Positions 26,996-39,000 of a DNA stretch of 64,000 bases are shown piece by piece; positions within the stretch are counted from its first letter, which is position 1; the number at the start of each line of letters is the position of its first letter. The DNA is taken from the NCBI GenBank assembly GCA_963971285.1, contig OZ020255.1, positions 7,006,001-7,070,000 on the forward strand. Reading direction: 5' to 3'. The notes below the pieces were generated by a model. It saw only the letters and a program-made list of their open reading frames with translations. It was not told the DNA's origin and did no database searches. The stretch is from Astropecten irregularis (lineage: Eukaryota; Echinodermata; Asteroidea; Paxillosida; Astropectinidae). A program made the translations under genes and the position numbers.

Positions 26996-28053
26996 AAATT
27001 ACAAACTCTAGCAGAAAAAAGTGTCTCTAAGTCTAAGTGCAGTTTTTATGGCGCCTGCTCCATTGCTTTCTCGCATAACGTGTGGTGCTATACTTGGATT
27101 TTCGGCCATGAACATGACTTTGGAATTTGGCACAGCTCATGCTTTCCTGTAGAGTACATCTGGGGCTACATTTCGTGCAAGTTTCAGCTCGATTGCCTCA
27201 GAATTGAGGGAGAAATTTCAAACTCTAGCAGAAAAAAGTGTCTCCTAGTCTAAGCGCAGTTTTTTTGCCGACTGCTCTGCCGTTTTGTCGCATAGCGTGT
27301 AGTGCTATACTTGGATTTTCGGCCATGAACATGACTTTGGAATTTGGCACTGCTCATACTTTCCTGTAGAGTATATCTGGGGCTACATTTCGTGCAAGTG
27401 TCAGCTCGATTGCCTAAGTATTGAGGGAAAAATTTCAAACTCTAGCAGAAAAAAGTGTCTCATAGTCTAAATGCAGTTTTTCTGTCGACTGCTCTGCCGT
27501 TTGTCGCATAGCGTGTGGTGCTATACTTGGATTTTCAGCCATGAACATGACTTTGGAATTTGGCTCAGCTCATACTTTCCTGTAGAGTACATCTGGGGCT
27601 ACATTTCGTGCAAGTTTCAGCTCGATTGCCTCAGTATTGAGGGAGAAATTTCAAACTCTAGCAGAAAAAGGTGTCTCCTAGTCTAAGCGCAGTTTTTTTG
27701 CCGCCTGCTCTGCCGTTTGTCGCATAGCGTGTGGTGCTATACTTGGATTTTCGGCCATGAACATGACCTTGGAATTTGGCACAGCTCATACTTTCCTGTA
27801 GAGTATATCTGGGGCTACATTTCGTGCAAGTTTCAGCTCGATTGCCTCAGTATTGAGGGAGAAATTTCAAACTCTAGCAGAAAAAAGTGTCTCCTAGTCT
27901 AAGCGCAGTTTTTTGCCGCCTGCTCTGCCGTTTGTCGCATAGCATGTGGTGCTATACTTGGATTTTCGGCCATGAACATGACTTTGGAATTTAGCGCAGC
28001 CAATACTATCCTGTAAAGTACATCTGGGGCTACATTTCGTGCAAGTTTCAGCT

Positions 28054-28290
28054 CGACTTCACAGTTATTAGTAATATAACTTGTATACATTATTTTGATG
28101 ATTAAATAAAGCTGATATCAAACAGGCGACCCTATGAGGGCGCTATTTTGTTAGTTCCCCTTGTGGATTTTGATGATAAGAAAAACTCATGGGAAAACTT
28201 ATAAATTTGTATGGAAAATCCGACTCTATGAGGGCGCTATTTTGTTAGTCCACTAATGATTAAAAAAACTGATATAAAACACTGACCCAT
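28054..28290. repeat. Spacer with three copies of a 'gagggcgctattttgt' motif
   Basis: Right after the satellite ends, 'atgagggcgctattttgt' occurs three times (near 28134, 28228 and 28290), each preceded by a related A/T-rich sequence containing 'gataaaac'- or 'gatatcaaac'-like text. Spacing is 94 and about 62 bp, so this is a short degenerate direct repeat. The same motif recurs at 51916. No ORF or splice structure spans it. Confidence 0.6.
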
Positions 28291-28530
28291 GAGGGCGCTA
28301 TTTTGTAAACAAACTTTCACAAGATGGACACCACTGCCATGTGGGAGAACAGCACACAGCGCTTCGTTGAAAAAATTTGAGAAAAAATTTGTGTCTCCTT
28401 TCTTGCCCAGGACTAAGCGGATCTGGCAATTTCCAGGTGAGATTGGTCTTGGGTTGACTCTAGATTATCTTGAATACATTTTTAGCTCGAGACGAAGTAT
28501 TTTTGTAGCTATTTTACAGTAGATTTTAAA
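28285..28530 (+). repeat. Dispersed repeat R1, copy 1, with mini-intron-like signals
   Basis: This segment is homologous to 51915-51980 plus 52551-52735. Shared landmarks in order are 'cccatgagggcgctattt', 'gtaaac', 'cctttcttgcccaggactaagc', 'tttccaggtgag', 'gattatct', 'gaagtatttttgt' and a pyrimidine tract ending in 'cag'. Both copies have a good donor (ccag|gtgag, here at 28437) and, about 83-85 bp later, an acceptor-like 'ttttacag' (28519) or 'tttgcag' (52717). Either a transcribed exon with a very short intron has been dispersed, or this is a mobile repeat and the signals are fortuitous. I cannot name a source gene. Confidence 0.5.
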
Positions 28531-29083
28531 AGCTGTCTGACATGTCTGACATTGAGTGAGTGAGTGACAAGTTGCCAACACACTAAGTTACTTGTCACTA
28601 GCTATGTTGTCTTCATCGTGAGCAACTTAGAACAACTCGCAGCCAGGATTGAGGTTTAAAATAGCCCTTTTCTTATTCCAAAAGCACTTGGAATATTTTA
28701 CCAACGCTCCCTTTGGCACAATAGCACAATTCAAAACACTGTGTTTGCTGAGACAAAATAATGTGTGACAATCTTGCCAGCATTGTCTAGCTAGTGCAGG
28801 GAGTCGACAGTGCATGTGTATACCCGTGTACAGTGCAGTTATTTATGTTGCATGCCTGTTGAGTGCGATTTGTTGTGTCTCTGTCCTTATCTAATCTTTG
28901 CCTTGGAACTAAAAACACCTGGAAATATTAAGCTTGCTCACATAAAACAGGGATACGACTATCAGCAGTTTGCATGAGGTTTGTTAATCATGGTAACTCT
29001 CTTCTTACACTTTTACTTCTAACTCTTCTATTGTGGAACATTTGGTGATAGTGTATGTTAGGCCACTTAAGCAGATAATGGCT
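28531..29083. other. Low-copy spacer, no recognisable feature
   Basis: About 550 bp with a short 'gagtgagtgagtgac' run at 28553 but no tandem array, tRNA signal or convincing ORF. The minus-strand frame near 28627-28815 is short and isolated, so I do not call it. Confidence 0.6.
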
Positions 29084-29455
29084 TTAATGGTAATATCATA
29101 ATGGTTTTATCAAAGAAATGCAAATTATGGGCAAAAACATCAAGACAGATAATTAACAGTCTTTTGTGAAAATGTCAGTCCCTTACGGCATGTACGGTGC
29201 CCACTTCCTGAGAAAAATACAGCCACAGTATTTCTTTAAGTCTTTTATCTTTTATTTTTGATCTTTTAAAAGATCAAACAGATTTTTGGTCGTTGTTTTA
29301 CCAATTTCTGGATATACACCATTTCAGGGGGAAAAATGTTAACTGCATACATGTTTCTACCACTACCATCGTCATACCCTGTAACTAAGTTGTACGTAAA
29401 ATCTGTGAACATTGCTGTTTTGGTTTCTTACCAAAGTACATGTATGATAAAAGCC
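29084..29455 (-). mobile_element. TTAA-flanked MITE family T, copy 1 (diverged)
   Basis: This is the reverse complement of the better-preserved copy at 49099-49455. It reads TTAA-tggtaatatcat at its left end. It contains 'aaatgcaaattatgggcaaaaac', the palindromic core 'gatcttttaaaagatc' (about 29261), 'gatatacaccatttcag' and 'accaaagtacatgtatgat' near the right end. No transposase frame is present, so it is non-autonomous. The right end is diverged and placed approximately. Confidence 0.7.
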
Positions 29456-29762
29456 CTATCAAGTTTCCACAATTGTAACCTTAATATTCAAGAGGACTGT
29501 TACCACCACCAAGATATTTAGGCGACTAACTTTACAAAAGTGGTTTAAGCTACAATCAGTGGCCTTAATTACACTATTAGTAATACCATACATTTTCTCC
29601 ATTGACCACCTTCAATTTTTTCTGTTTTTCATTATTCCTGATTGGTAGGCCTTGCTAAAAATCCATAAGCTCTTTTGAAGATGAAGACAGTGATAAAGTC
29701 CAGGAACTGCCTCACAAGAAAGATTTGATCGGTGAGTAGAACCCTTCATTACTGCATTTTAA
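29456..29762. other. Spacer between MITE and inverted repeat
   Basis: About 300 bp of A/T-rich sequence. I see no repeat, RNA gene or ORF worth calling. Confidence 0.5.
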
Positions 29763-29915
29763 CAATGGAAGACTTTGGAGAATCAGTCTTGAGTCAACAG
29801 CGCCCGCACAAACCATGCTTGCGCAATTGTGAGTATGCACATGTTGAATTGGGTGCTCGTGCATGCACGTGCGCTGTTGACTTGAAGACTGGTTCTCCAA
29901 AAGTCTCCCATTTTG
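29763..29915. repeat. Inverted repeat (about 41-44-bp arms, about 68-bp loop)
   Basis: The left arm 29763-29803 ('ggaagactttggagaatcag', then 'tcttgagtcaacagcgc') is the near reverse complement of 29871-29914 ('gcgctgttgacttgaagact', then 'ggttctccaaaagtctccca'). Mismatches are few and the arms run without large gaps. The loop contains alternating purine/pyrimidine 'gtgcatgcacgtgcgc'. It could be a MITE remnant or a foldback RNA precursor. No target duplication is obvious. Confidence 0.75.
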
Positions 29916-32900
29916 ACATAACCGGTTGTAGAGGCCTCCAAGGGCTCCAAAGTTGTTTACTGAAATAACCACCAAGACAATTTCCGACCCTTCAAATGAA
30001 AGTAATTACTCAGCACGGTGTTCAATGGTGTGATGTATGTAGGATAATTGACAAAAACTACTCATTTTGAGTCTGACTCCCGTACGTGTCCAACTATCTA
30101 CATGTAGCGTGCTTTGTGAGATCCATAGTATCACATGTCTCACATAATTAGCCCTGTAGCAGTTTCCATATCCTTAAGCCTCACAACACACATCTTACAG
30201 AATAAGAAGCCGATGTGGTCCCCCACAGCAGTTTTTTTCAATTTTGGCCCCAAACCGACTTTTTTCAGAAATGCGCGCTATCTTCCTCATAGTTAGCTGT
30301 GACTACCAGGAACCATTTCGAGCAAGAAAAATGCCAATCAACTTGTCATGGAAGGATTTTGGTGTAATTTGAGGCCATTTTGTTAGTGATTGAAATTTCA
30401 GAAAAACCGATGTGGTCCCCCACAGCATTTTTTTTCAATTTTGACCCAAAACCGACTTTTTTCAGAAATGCGCGCTATCTTCCTCATAGTTAGCTATGAC
30501 TACCAGGAACCATTTCGAGCAAGAAAAATGCCAATCAACTTGTCATGGAAGGATTTTGGTGTAATTTGAGGCCATTTTGTTAGTGAGTGAAATTTCAGAA
30601 AAACCGATGTGGTCCCCCACAGCATTTTTTTTCAATTTTGACCCAAAACCGACTTTTTTCAGAAATGCGCGCTATCTTCCTGATAGGTCGCTATGACTAC
30701 CAGGAACCATTTCGAACAAGAAAAATGCCAATCAACTTGTCATGGAAGGATTTTTGTGTAATTTGGGGCCATTTTGTTTGTGAGTGAAACTTCAAAAAAT
30801 TTATGTGGTCCCCCACATGAGTTTTTTAGATTTTTGCCCCAAAACTAACTTTTTTCAGAAATGCGCGCTATCTTCCTCATAGGTCGCTGTGACTACCAGG
30901 AACCATTTCGAACAAGAAAAATGCCAATCCACTTGTCATGGAAGGATTTTTGTGTAATTTGAGGCCATTTTGTTCGTGACTGAAACTTGAAAAATTTTAT
31001 GTGGTCCCCCACATGAGTTTTTTCGATGTTTGCCCAAAAACTGACTTTTTTCAGAAATGCGCGCTATCTTCCTCATAGGTCGCTATGACTACCAGGAACC
31101 ATTTCGAACAAGAAAAACTCCAATCAACTTGTCATGGAAGGATTTTTGTGTAATTTGAGGCCATTTTGTTCATGACTGAAACTTCAAAAATTTTATGTGG
31201 TCCCCCACATGAGTTTTTTCGATTGTTGCCCCAAACTGACTTTTTTCAGAAATGCGCGCTATCTTCCTCATAGGTCGATATGACTACCGGGAACCATTTC
31301 GAACAAAAAAAACTCCAATCAACTTGTCATGGAAGGATTTTTGTGTAATTTGAGGCCATTTTGTTCGTGACTGAAACTTCAAAAATTTTATGTGGTCCCC
31401 CACATGAGTTTTTTCGATTTTTGCCCCAAAACTGACTTTTTTCAGAAATGCGCGCTATCTTCCTCATAGGTCGCTGTGACTACCAGGAACCATTTCGAAC
31501 AAGAAAAATGCCAATCCACTTGTCATGGAAGGATTTTTGTGTAATTTAAGGCCATTTTGTTCGTGACTGAAACTTCAAAAATTTTATGTGGTCCCCCACA
31601 TGAGTTTTTTCGATTTTTGCCCCAAAACTGACTTTTTTCAGAAATGCGCGCTATCTTCCTCATAGGTCACTGTGACTACCAGGAACCATTTCGAACAAGA
31701 AAAATGCCAATCCACTTGTCATGGAAGGATTTTTGTGTAATTTGAGGCCATTTTGTTTGTGAGTGAAAGTTCAAACATTTTATGTGGTCCCCCACATGAG
31801 TTTTTTAGATTTTTGCCCCAAAACTGACTTTTTTCAGAAATGCGCGCTATCTTCCTCATAGGTCGCTATGACTACCGGGAACCATTTCGAACAAGAAAAA
31901 CTCCAATCAACTTGTCATGGAAGGATTTTTGTGTAATTTGACGCCATTTTGTTTGTGAGTGAAACTTCAAAAATTTTATGTGGTCCCCCACATGAGTTTT
32001 TTCAATTTTTGCCCAAAAACTAACTTTTTTCAGAAATGCGCGCTATCTTCCTCATAGGTCGTTATGACTACCAGGAACCATTTCGAACAAGAAAAATGCC
32101 AATCCACTTGTCATGGAAGGATTTTTGTGTAATTTGAGGCCATTTTGTTCGTGACTGAAACTTCAAAATATTTATGTGGTCCCCCACATAAGTTTTTTCG
32201 ATTTTTGCCCAAAAACTGACTTTTTTCTTAAATGCGCGCTATCTTCCTCATAGGTCGCTATGACTACCAGGAACCATTTCGAACAAGAAAAATGCCAATC
32301 AACTTGTCATGGAAGGATTTTTGTGTAATTTGAGGCCATTTTGTTTGTGAGTGAAACTTCAAAAATTTTATGTGGTCCCCCACATGAGTTTTTTCGATTT
32401 TTGCCCAAAAACTGACTTTTTTCAGAAATGCGCGCTATCTTCCTCATAGGTCGCTATGACTACCGGGAACCATTTCGAACAAGAAAAATGCCAATCCACT
32501 TGTCATGGAAGGATTTTTGTGTAATTTGAGGCCATTTTGTTCGTGACTGAAACTTCAAAAATTTTATGTGGTCCCCCACATGAGTTTTTTCGATTTTTGC
32601 CCCAAAACTGACTTTTTTCAGAAATGCGCGCTATCTTCCTCATAGGTCGCTGTGACTACCGGGAACCATTTCGAACAAGAAAAATGCCAATCAACTTGTC
32701 ATGGAAGGATTTTTGTGTAATTTGAGGCAATTTTGTTTGTGAGTGAAACTTCAAAAAATTTATGTGGTCCCCCACATGAGTTTTTTCGATTTTTGCCCCA
32801 AAACTGACTTTTTTCAGAAATGCGCGCTATCTTCCTCATAGGTCGCTGTGACTACCAGGAACCATTTCGAACAAGAAAAATGCCAATCCACTTGTCATGG

Positions 32901-33399
32901 AAGGATTTTTGTGTAATTTGATGCCATTTTGTTTGTGAGTGAAACTTCAAAAATTTTATGTGGTCCCCCACATGAGTTTTTTCAATTTTTGCCCAAAAAC
33001 TAACTTTTTTCAGAAATGCGTGCTATCTTCCTCATAGGTCGTTATGACTACCAGGAACCATTTCGAACAAGAAAAATGCCAATCCACTTGTCATGGAAGG
33101 ATTTTTGTGTAATTTGAGGCCATTTTGTTCGTGACTGAAACTTCAAAATATTTATGTGGTCCCCCACATAAGTTTTTTCGATTTTTGCCCAAAAACTGAC
33201 TTTTTTCTTAAATGCGCGCTATCTTCCTCATAGGTCGCTATGACTACCAGGAACCATTTCGAACAAGAAAAATGCCAATCAACTTGTCATGGAAGGATTT
33301 TTGTGTAATTTGAGGCCATTTTGTTTGTGAGTGAAACTTCAAAAATTTTATGTGGTCCCCCACATGAGTTTTTTCGATTTTTGCCCAAAAACTGACTTT

Positions 33400-34060
33400 T
33401 TTCAGAAATGCGCGCTATCTTCCTCATAGGTCGCTATGACTACCGGGAACCATTTCGAACAAGAAAAACTCCAATCAACTTGTCATGGAAGGATTTTTGT
33501 GTAATTTGAGGCCATTTTGTTCGTGACTGAAACTTCAAAAATTTTATGTGGTCCCCCACATGAGTTTTTTCGATTTTTGCCCCAAAACTGACTTTTTTCA
33601 GAAATGCGCGCTATCTTCCTCATAGGTCGCTGTGACTACCAGGAACCATTTCGAACAAGAAAAATGCCAATCCACTTGTCATGGAAGGATTTTTGTGTAA
33701 TTTGAGGCCATTTTGTTCGTGACTGAAACTTCAAAAATTTTATGTGGTCCCCCACATGAGTTTTTTCGATTTTTGCCCCAAAACTGACTTTTTTCAGAAA
33801 TGCGCGCTATCTTCCTCATAGGTCGCTATGACTACCGGGAACCATTTCGAACATGAAAAATGCCAATCAACTTGTCATGGAAGGATTTTTGTGTAATTTG
33901 AGGCCATTTTGTTTGTGAGTGAAACTTCAAAAATTTTATGTGGTCCCCCACATGAGTTTTTCGATTTTTGCCCCAAAACTGACTTTTTTCAGAAATGCGC
34001 GCTATCTTCCTCATAGGTCGCTATGACTACCAGGAACCATTTCGAACAAGAAAAACTCCA
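33400..34060 (+). repeat. Satellite 2 block repeated at +8632 bp
   Basis: Monomers here, including the rare 'tttcgaacatgaaaaatg' variant at about 33846 and the shortened 'catgagtttttcgattt' at about 33952, recur at about 42478 and 42584, an offset of 8632 bp or 44 monomers. This shows an older, longer-range duplication spanning the 2354-bp units. Confidence 0.75.
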
Positions 34061-36001
34061 ATCAACTTGTCATGGAAGGATTTTTGTGTAATTTGAGGCC
34101 ATTTTGTTCGTGACTGAAACTTCAAAAATTTTATGTGGTCCCCCACATGAGTTTTTTCAATTTTTGCCCAAAAACTAACTTTTTTCAGAAATGCGCGCTA
34201 TCTTCCTCATAGGTCGTTATGACTACCAGGAACCATTTCAAACAAGAAAAATGCCAATCCACTTGTCATGGAAGGATTTTTGTGTAATTTGAGGCCATTT
34301 TGTTCGTGACTGAAACTTCAAAAATTTTATGTGGTCCCCCACATGAGTTTTTTCGATTTTTGCCCCAAAACTGACTTTTTTCAGAAATGCGCGCTATCTT
34401 CCTCATAGGTCGCTGTGACTACCAGGAACCATTTCGAACAAGAAAAATGCCAATCAACTTGTCATGGAAGGATTTTTGTGTAATTTGAGGCAATTTTGTT
34501 TGTGAGTGAAACTTCAAAAAATTTATGTGGTCCCCCACATGAGTTTTTTAGATTTTTGCCCAAAAACTAACTTTTTTCAGAAATGCGCGCTATCTTCCTC
34601 ATAGGTCGCTGTGACTACCAGGAACCATTTCGAACAAGAAAAATGCCAATCCACTTGTCATGGAAGGATTTTTGTGTAATTTGAGGCCATTTTGTTCGTG
34701 ACTGAAATTTCAAAAATTTTATGTGGTCCCCCACATAAGTTTTTTCGATTTTTGCCCAAAAACTGACTTTTTTCAGAAATGCGCGCTATCTTCCTCATAG
34801 GTCGCTATGACTACCGGGAACCATTTCGAACAAGAAAAACTCCAATCAACTTGTCATGGAAGGATTTTTGTGTTATTTGAGGCCATTTTGTTTGTGAGTG
34901 AAACTTCAAAAATTTTATGTGGTCCCCCACATGAGTTTTTTCGATTTTTGACCCCAAAACTGACTTTTTTCAGAAATGCGCGCTATCTTCCTCATAGGTC
35001 GCTATGACTACCGGGAACCATTTCGAACAAGAAAAACTCCAATCAACTTGTCATGGAAGGATTTTTGTGTAATTTGAGGCCATTTTGTTCGTGACTGAAA
35101 CTTCAAAAATTTTATGTGGTCCCCCACATGAGTTTTTTCGATTTTTGCCCCAAAACTGACTTTTTTCAGAAATGTGCGCTATCTTCCTCATAGGTCGCTA
35201 TGACTACCAGGAACCATTTCGAACAAGAAAAATGCCAATCAACTTGTCATGGAAGGATTTTTTTTGTGTAATTTGAGGCCATTTTGTTTGTGAGTGAAAC
35301 TTCAAAAATTTTATGTGGTCCCCCACATGAGTTTTTTCGATTTTTGCCCCAAAACTGACTTTTTTCAGAAATGCACGCTATCTTCCTGATAGGTCGCTAT
35401 GACAACCAGGAACCATTTCGAACAAGAAAAATGCCAATCAACTTGTCATGGAAGGATTTTTGTGTAATTTGAGGCAATTTTGTTTGTGAGTGAAACTTCA
35501 AAAAATTTATGTGGTCCCCCACATGAGTTTTTTAGATTTTTGCCCAAAAACTAACTTTTTTCAGAAATGCGCGCTATCTTCCTCATAGGTCGCTGTGACT
35601 ACCAGGAACCATTTCGAACAAGAAAAATGCCAATCCACTTGTCATGGAAGGATTTTTGTGTAATTTGAGGCCATTTTGTTTGTGAGTGAAACTTCAAAAA
35701 TTTTATGTGGTCCCCCACATGAGTTTTTTTGATTTTTGCCCAAAAACTGACTTTTTTCAGAAATGCGCGCTATCTTCCTCATAGGTCGCTATGACTACCA
35801 GGAACCATTTCGAACAAGAAAAACTCCAATCAACTTGTCATGGAAGGATTTTTGTGTAATTTGAGGCCATTTTGTTCGTGACTGAAACTTCAAAAATTTT
35901 ATGTGGTCCCCCACATGAGTTTTTTCGATTTTTGCCCCAAAACTGACTTTTTTCAGAAATGCGCGCTATCTTCCTCATAGGTCGCTATGACTACCGGGAA
36001 C

Positions 36002-39000
36002 CATTTCGAACAAGAAAAACTCCAATCAACTTGTCATGGAAGGATTTTTGTGTAATTTGAGGCCATTTTGTTCGTGACTGAAACTTCAAAAATTTTATGT
36101 GGTCCCCCACATGAGTTTTTTCGATTTTTGCCCCAAAACTGACTTTTTTCAGAAATGTGCGCTATCTTCCTCATAGGTCGCTATGACTACCAGGAACCAT
36201 TTCGAACAAGAAAAATGCCAATCAACTTGTCATGGAAGGATTTTTTTTGTGTAATTTGAGGCCATTTTGTTTGTGAGTGAAACTTCAAAAATTTTATGTG
36301 GTCCCCCACATGAGTTTTTTCGATTTTTGCCCCAAAACTGACTTTTTTCAGAAATGCGCGCTATCTTCCTCATAGGTCGCTGTGACTACCAGGAACCATT
36401 TCGATCAAGAAAAATGCCAATCCACTTGTCATGGAAGGATTTTTGTGTAATTTGAGGCCATTTTGTTCGTGACTGAAACTTCAAAATATTTATGTGGTCC
36501 CCCACATGAGTTTTTTCGATTTTTGCCCAAAAACTGACTTTTTTCAGAAATGCGCGCTATCTTCCTCATAGGTCGCTATGACTACCAGGAACCATTTCGA
36601 ACAAGAAAAACTCCAATCAACTTGTCATGGAAGGATTTTTGTTTAATTTGAGGCCATTTTGTTCGTGACTGAAACTTCAAAAATTTTATGTGGTCCCCCA
36701 CATGAGTTTTTTCGATTTTTGCCCCAAAACTGACTTTTTTCAGAAATGCGCGCTATCTTCCTCATAGGTCGCTGTGACTACCAGGAACCATTTCGAACAA
36801 GAAAAATGCCAATCAACTTGTCATGGAAGGATTTTTGTGTAATTTGAGGCAATTTTGTTTGTGAGTGAAACTTCAAAAAATTTATGTGGTCCCCCACATG
36901 AGTTTTTTCGATTTTTGCCCCAAAACTGACTTTTTTCAGAAATGCGCGCTATCTTCCTCATAGGTCGCTGTGACTACCAGGAACCATTTCGAACAAGAAA
37001 AATGCCAATCCACTTGTCATGGAAGGATTTTTGTGTAATTTGACGCCATTTTGTTTGTGAGTGAAACTTCAAAAATTTTATGTGGTCCCCCACATGAGTT
37101 TTTTCAATTTTTGCCCAAAAACTAACTTTTTTCAGAAATGCGTGCTATCTTCCTCATAGGTCGTTATGACTACCAGGAACCATTTCGAACAAGAAAAATG
37201 CCAATCCACTTGTCATGGAAGGATTTTTGTGTAATTTGAGGCCATTTTGTTCGTGACTGAAACTTCAAAATATTTATGTGGTCCCCCACATAAGTTTTTT
37301 CGATTTTTGCCCAAAAACTGACTTTTTTCTTAAATGCGCGCTATCTTCCTCATAGGTCGCTATGACTACCAGGAACCATTTCGAACAAGAAAAATGCCAA
37401 TCAACTTGTCATGGAAGGATTTTTGTGTAATTTGAGGCCATTTTGTTTGTGAGTGAAACTTCAAAAATTTTATGTGGTCCCCCACATGAGTTTTTTCGAT
37501 TTTTGCCCAAAAACTGACTTTTTTCAGAAATGCGCGCTTTCTTCCTCATAGGTCGCTATGACTACCGGGAACCATTTCGAACAAGAAAAACTCCAATCAA
37601 CTTGTCATGGAAGGATTTTTGTGTAATTTGAGGCCATTTTGTTCGTGACTGAAACTTCAAAAATTTTATGTGGTCCCCCACATGAGTTTTTTCGATTTTT
37701 GCCCCAAAACTGACTTTTTTCAGAAATGCGCGCTATCTTCCTCATAGGTCGCTGTGACTACCAGGAACCATTTCGAACAAGAAAAATGCCAATCAACTTG
37801 TCATGGAAGGATTTTTGTGTAATTTGAGGCAATTTTGTTTGTGAGTGAAACTTCAAAAAATTTATGTGGTCCCCCACATGAGTTTTTTCGATTTTTGCCA
37901 CAAAACTGACTTTTTTCAGAAATGCGCGCTATCTTCCTCATAGGTCGCTGTGACTACCAGGAACCATTTCGAACAAGAAAAATGCCAATCCACTTGTCAT
38001 GGAAGGATTTTTGTGTAATTTGATGCCATTTTGTTTGTGAGTGAAACTTCAAAAATTTTATGTGGTCCCCCACATGAGTTTTTTCAATTTTTGCCCCAAA
38101 ACTAACTTTTTTCAGAAATGCGTGCTATCTTCCTCATAGGTCGTTATGACTACCAGGAACCATTTCGAACAAGAAAAATGCCAATCCACTTGTCATGGAA
38201 GGATTTTTGTGTAATTTGAGGCCATTTTGTTCGTGACTGAAACTTCAAAATATTTATGTGGTCCCCCACATAAGTTTTTTCGATTTTTGCCCAAAAACTG
38301 ACTTTTTTCTTAAATGCGCGCTATCTTCCTCATAGGTCGCTATGACTACCGGGAACCATTTCGAACAAGAAAAACTCCAATCAACTTGTCATGGAAGGAT
38401 TTTTGTGTAATTTGAGGCCATTTTGTTCGTGACTGAAACTTCAAAAATTTTATGTGGTCCCCCACATGAGTTTTTTCGATTTTTGCCCCAAAACTGACTT
38501 TTTTCAGAAATGTGCGCTATCTTCCTCATAGGTCGCTATGACTACCAGGAACCATTTCGAACAAGAAAAATGCCAATCAACTTGTCATGGAAGGATTTTT
38601 TTTGTGTAATTTGAGGCCATTTTGTTTGTGAGTGAAACTTCAAAAATTTTATGTGGTCCCCCACATGAGTTTTTTCGATTTTTGCCCCAAAACTGACTTT
38701 TTTCAGAAATGCGCGCTATCTTCCTCATAGGTCGCTGTGACTACCAGGAACCATTTCGATCAAGAAAAATGCCAATCCACTTGTCATGGAAGGATTTTTG
38801 TGTAATTTGAGGCCATTTTGTTCGTGACTGAAACTTCAAAATATTTATGTGGTCCCCCACATGAGTTTTTTCGATTTTTGCCCAAAAACGGACTTTTTTC
38901 AGAAATGCGCGCTATCTTCCTCATAGGTCGCTATGACTACCAGGAACCATTTCGAAAAGAAAAACTCCAATCAACTTGTCATGGAAGGATTTTTGTTTAA

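Larger units (their letters stand above)
1..28053 (+). repeat. Satellite 1, left array (about 216-bp monomer)
   Basis: Head-to-tail tandem array. The landmark 'catgaacatgactttgg' recurs at 51, 268, 483, 703 and 921, giving a spacing of 215-220 bp, and continues to about 27970. Every monomer carries a T-tract ('gcagttttttt'), 'cgcatagcgtgtggtgctat', 'ggattttcggccatgaac', 'ctttcctgtagagtacatct' and 'tttcagctcgattgcctcag'. Monomers differ by point changes, one-base T-tract changes (gccgtttg or gccgttttg) and small indels. The array stops abruptly inside a monomer at about 28053, right after 'cagctcga'. Monomers near 216 bp keep a frame open across the repeat, so ORFs of 61-168 codons recur on both strands. 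The recurrent ones begin at TTG rather than ATG and are broken by one-base indels, so I read the array as non-coding satellite DNA. Left end not seen. Confidence 0.97.

Noticed and set aside
1..28053. Recurring 61-168 codon frames on both strands of satellite 1 (sense 'SHSVWCYTWIFGHEH', antisense 'KFFPQYLGNRAETCTK')
   Set aside because: The recurrent frames start at TTG rather than ATG, they are opened or closed by one-base T-tract changes between monomers, and they exist simply because 216 is a multiple of three. The 11-bp monomer expansions break them. Treated as satellite artefacts.
1..28053. CRISPR-like array
   Set aside because: Period of about 216 bp with no short repeat/unique spacer alternation; the whole unit is repeated. 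The genome is also clearly eukaryotic.
28289..28522. 77-codon frame after the satellite end
   Set aside because: No ATG start, lies in the dispersed R1 repeat and reads through the proposed splice donor; no recognisable protein.
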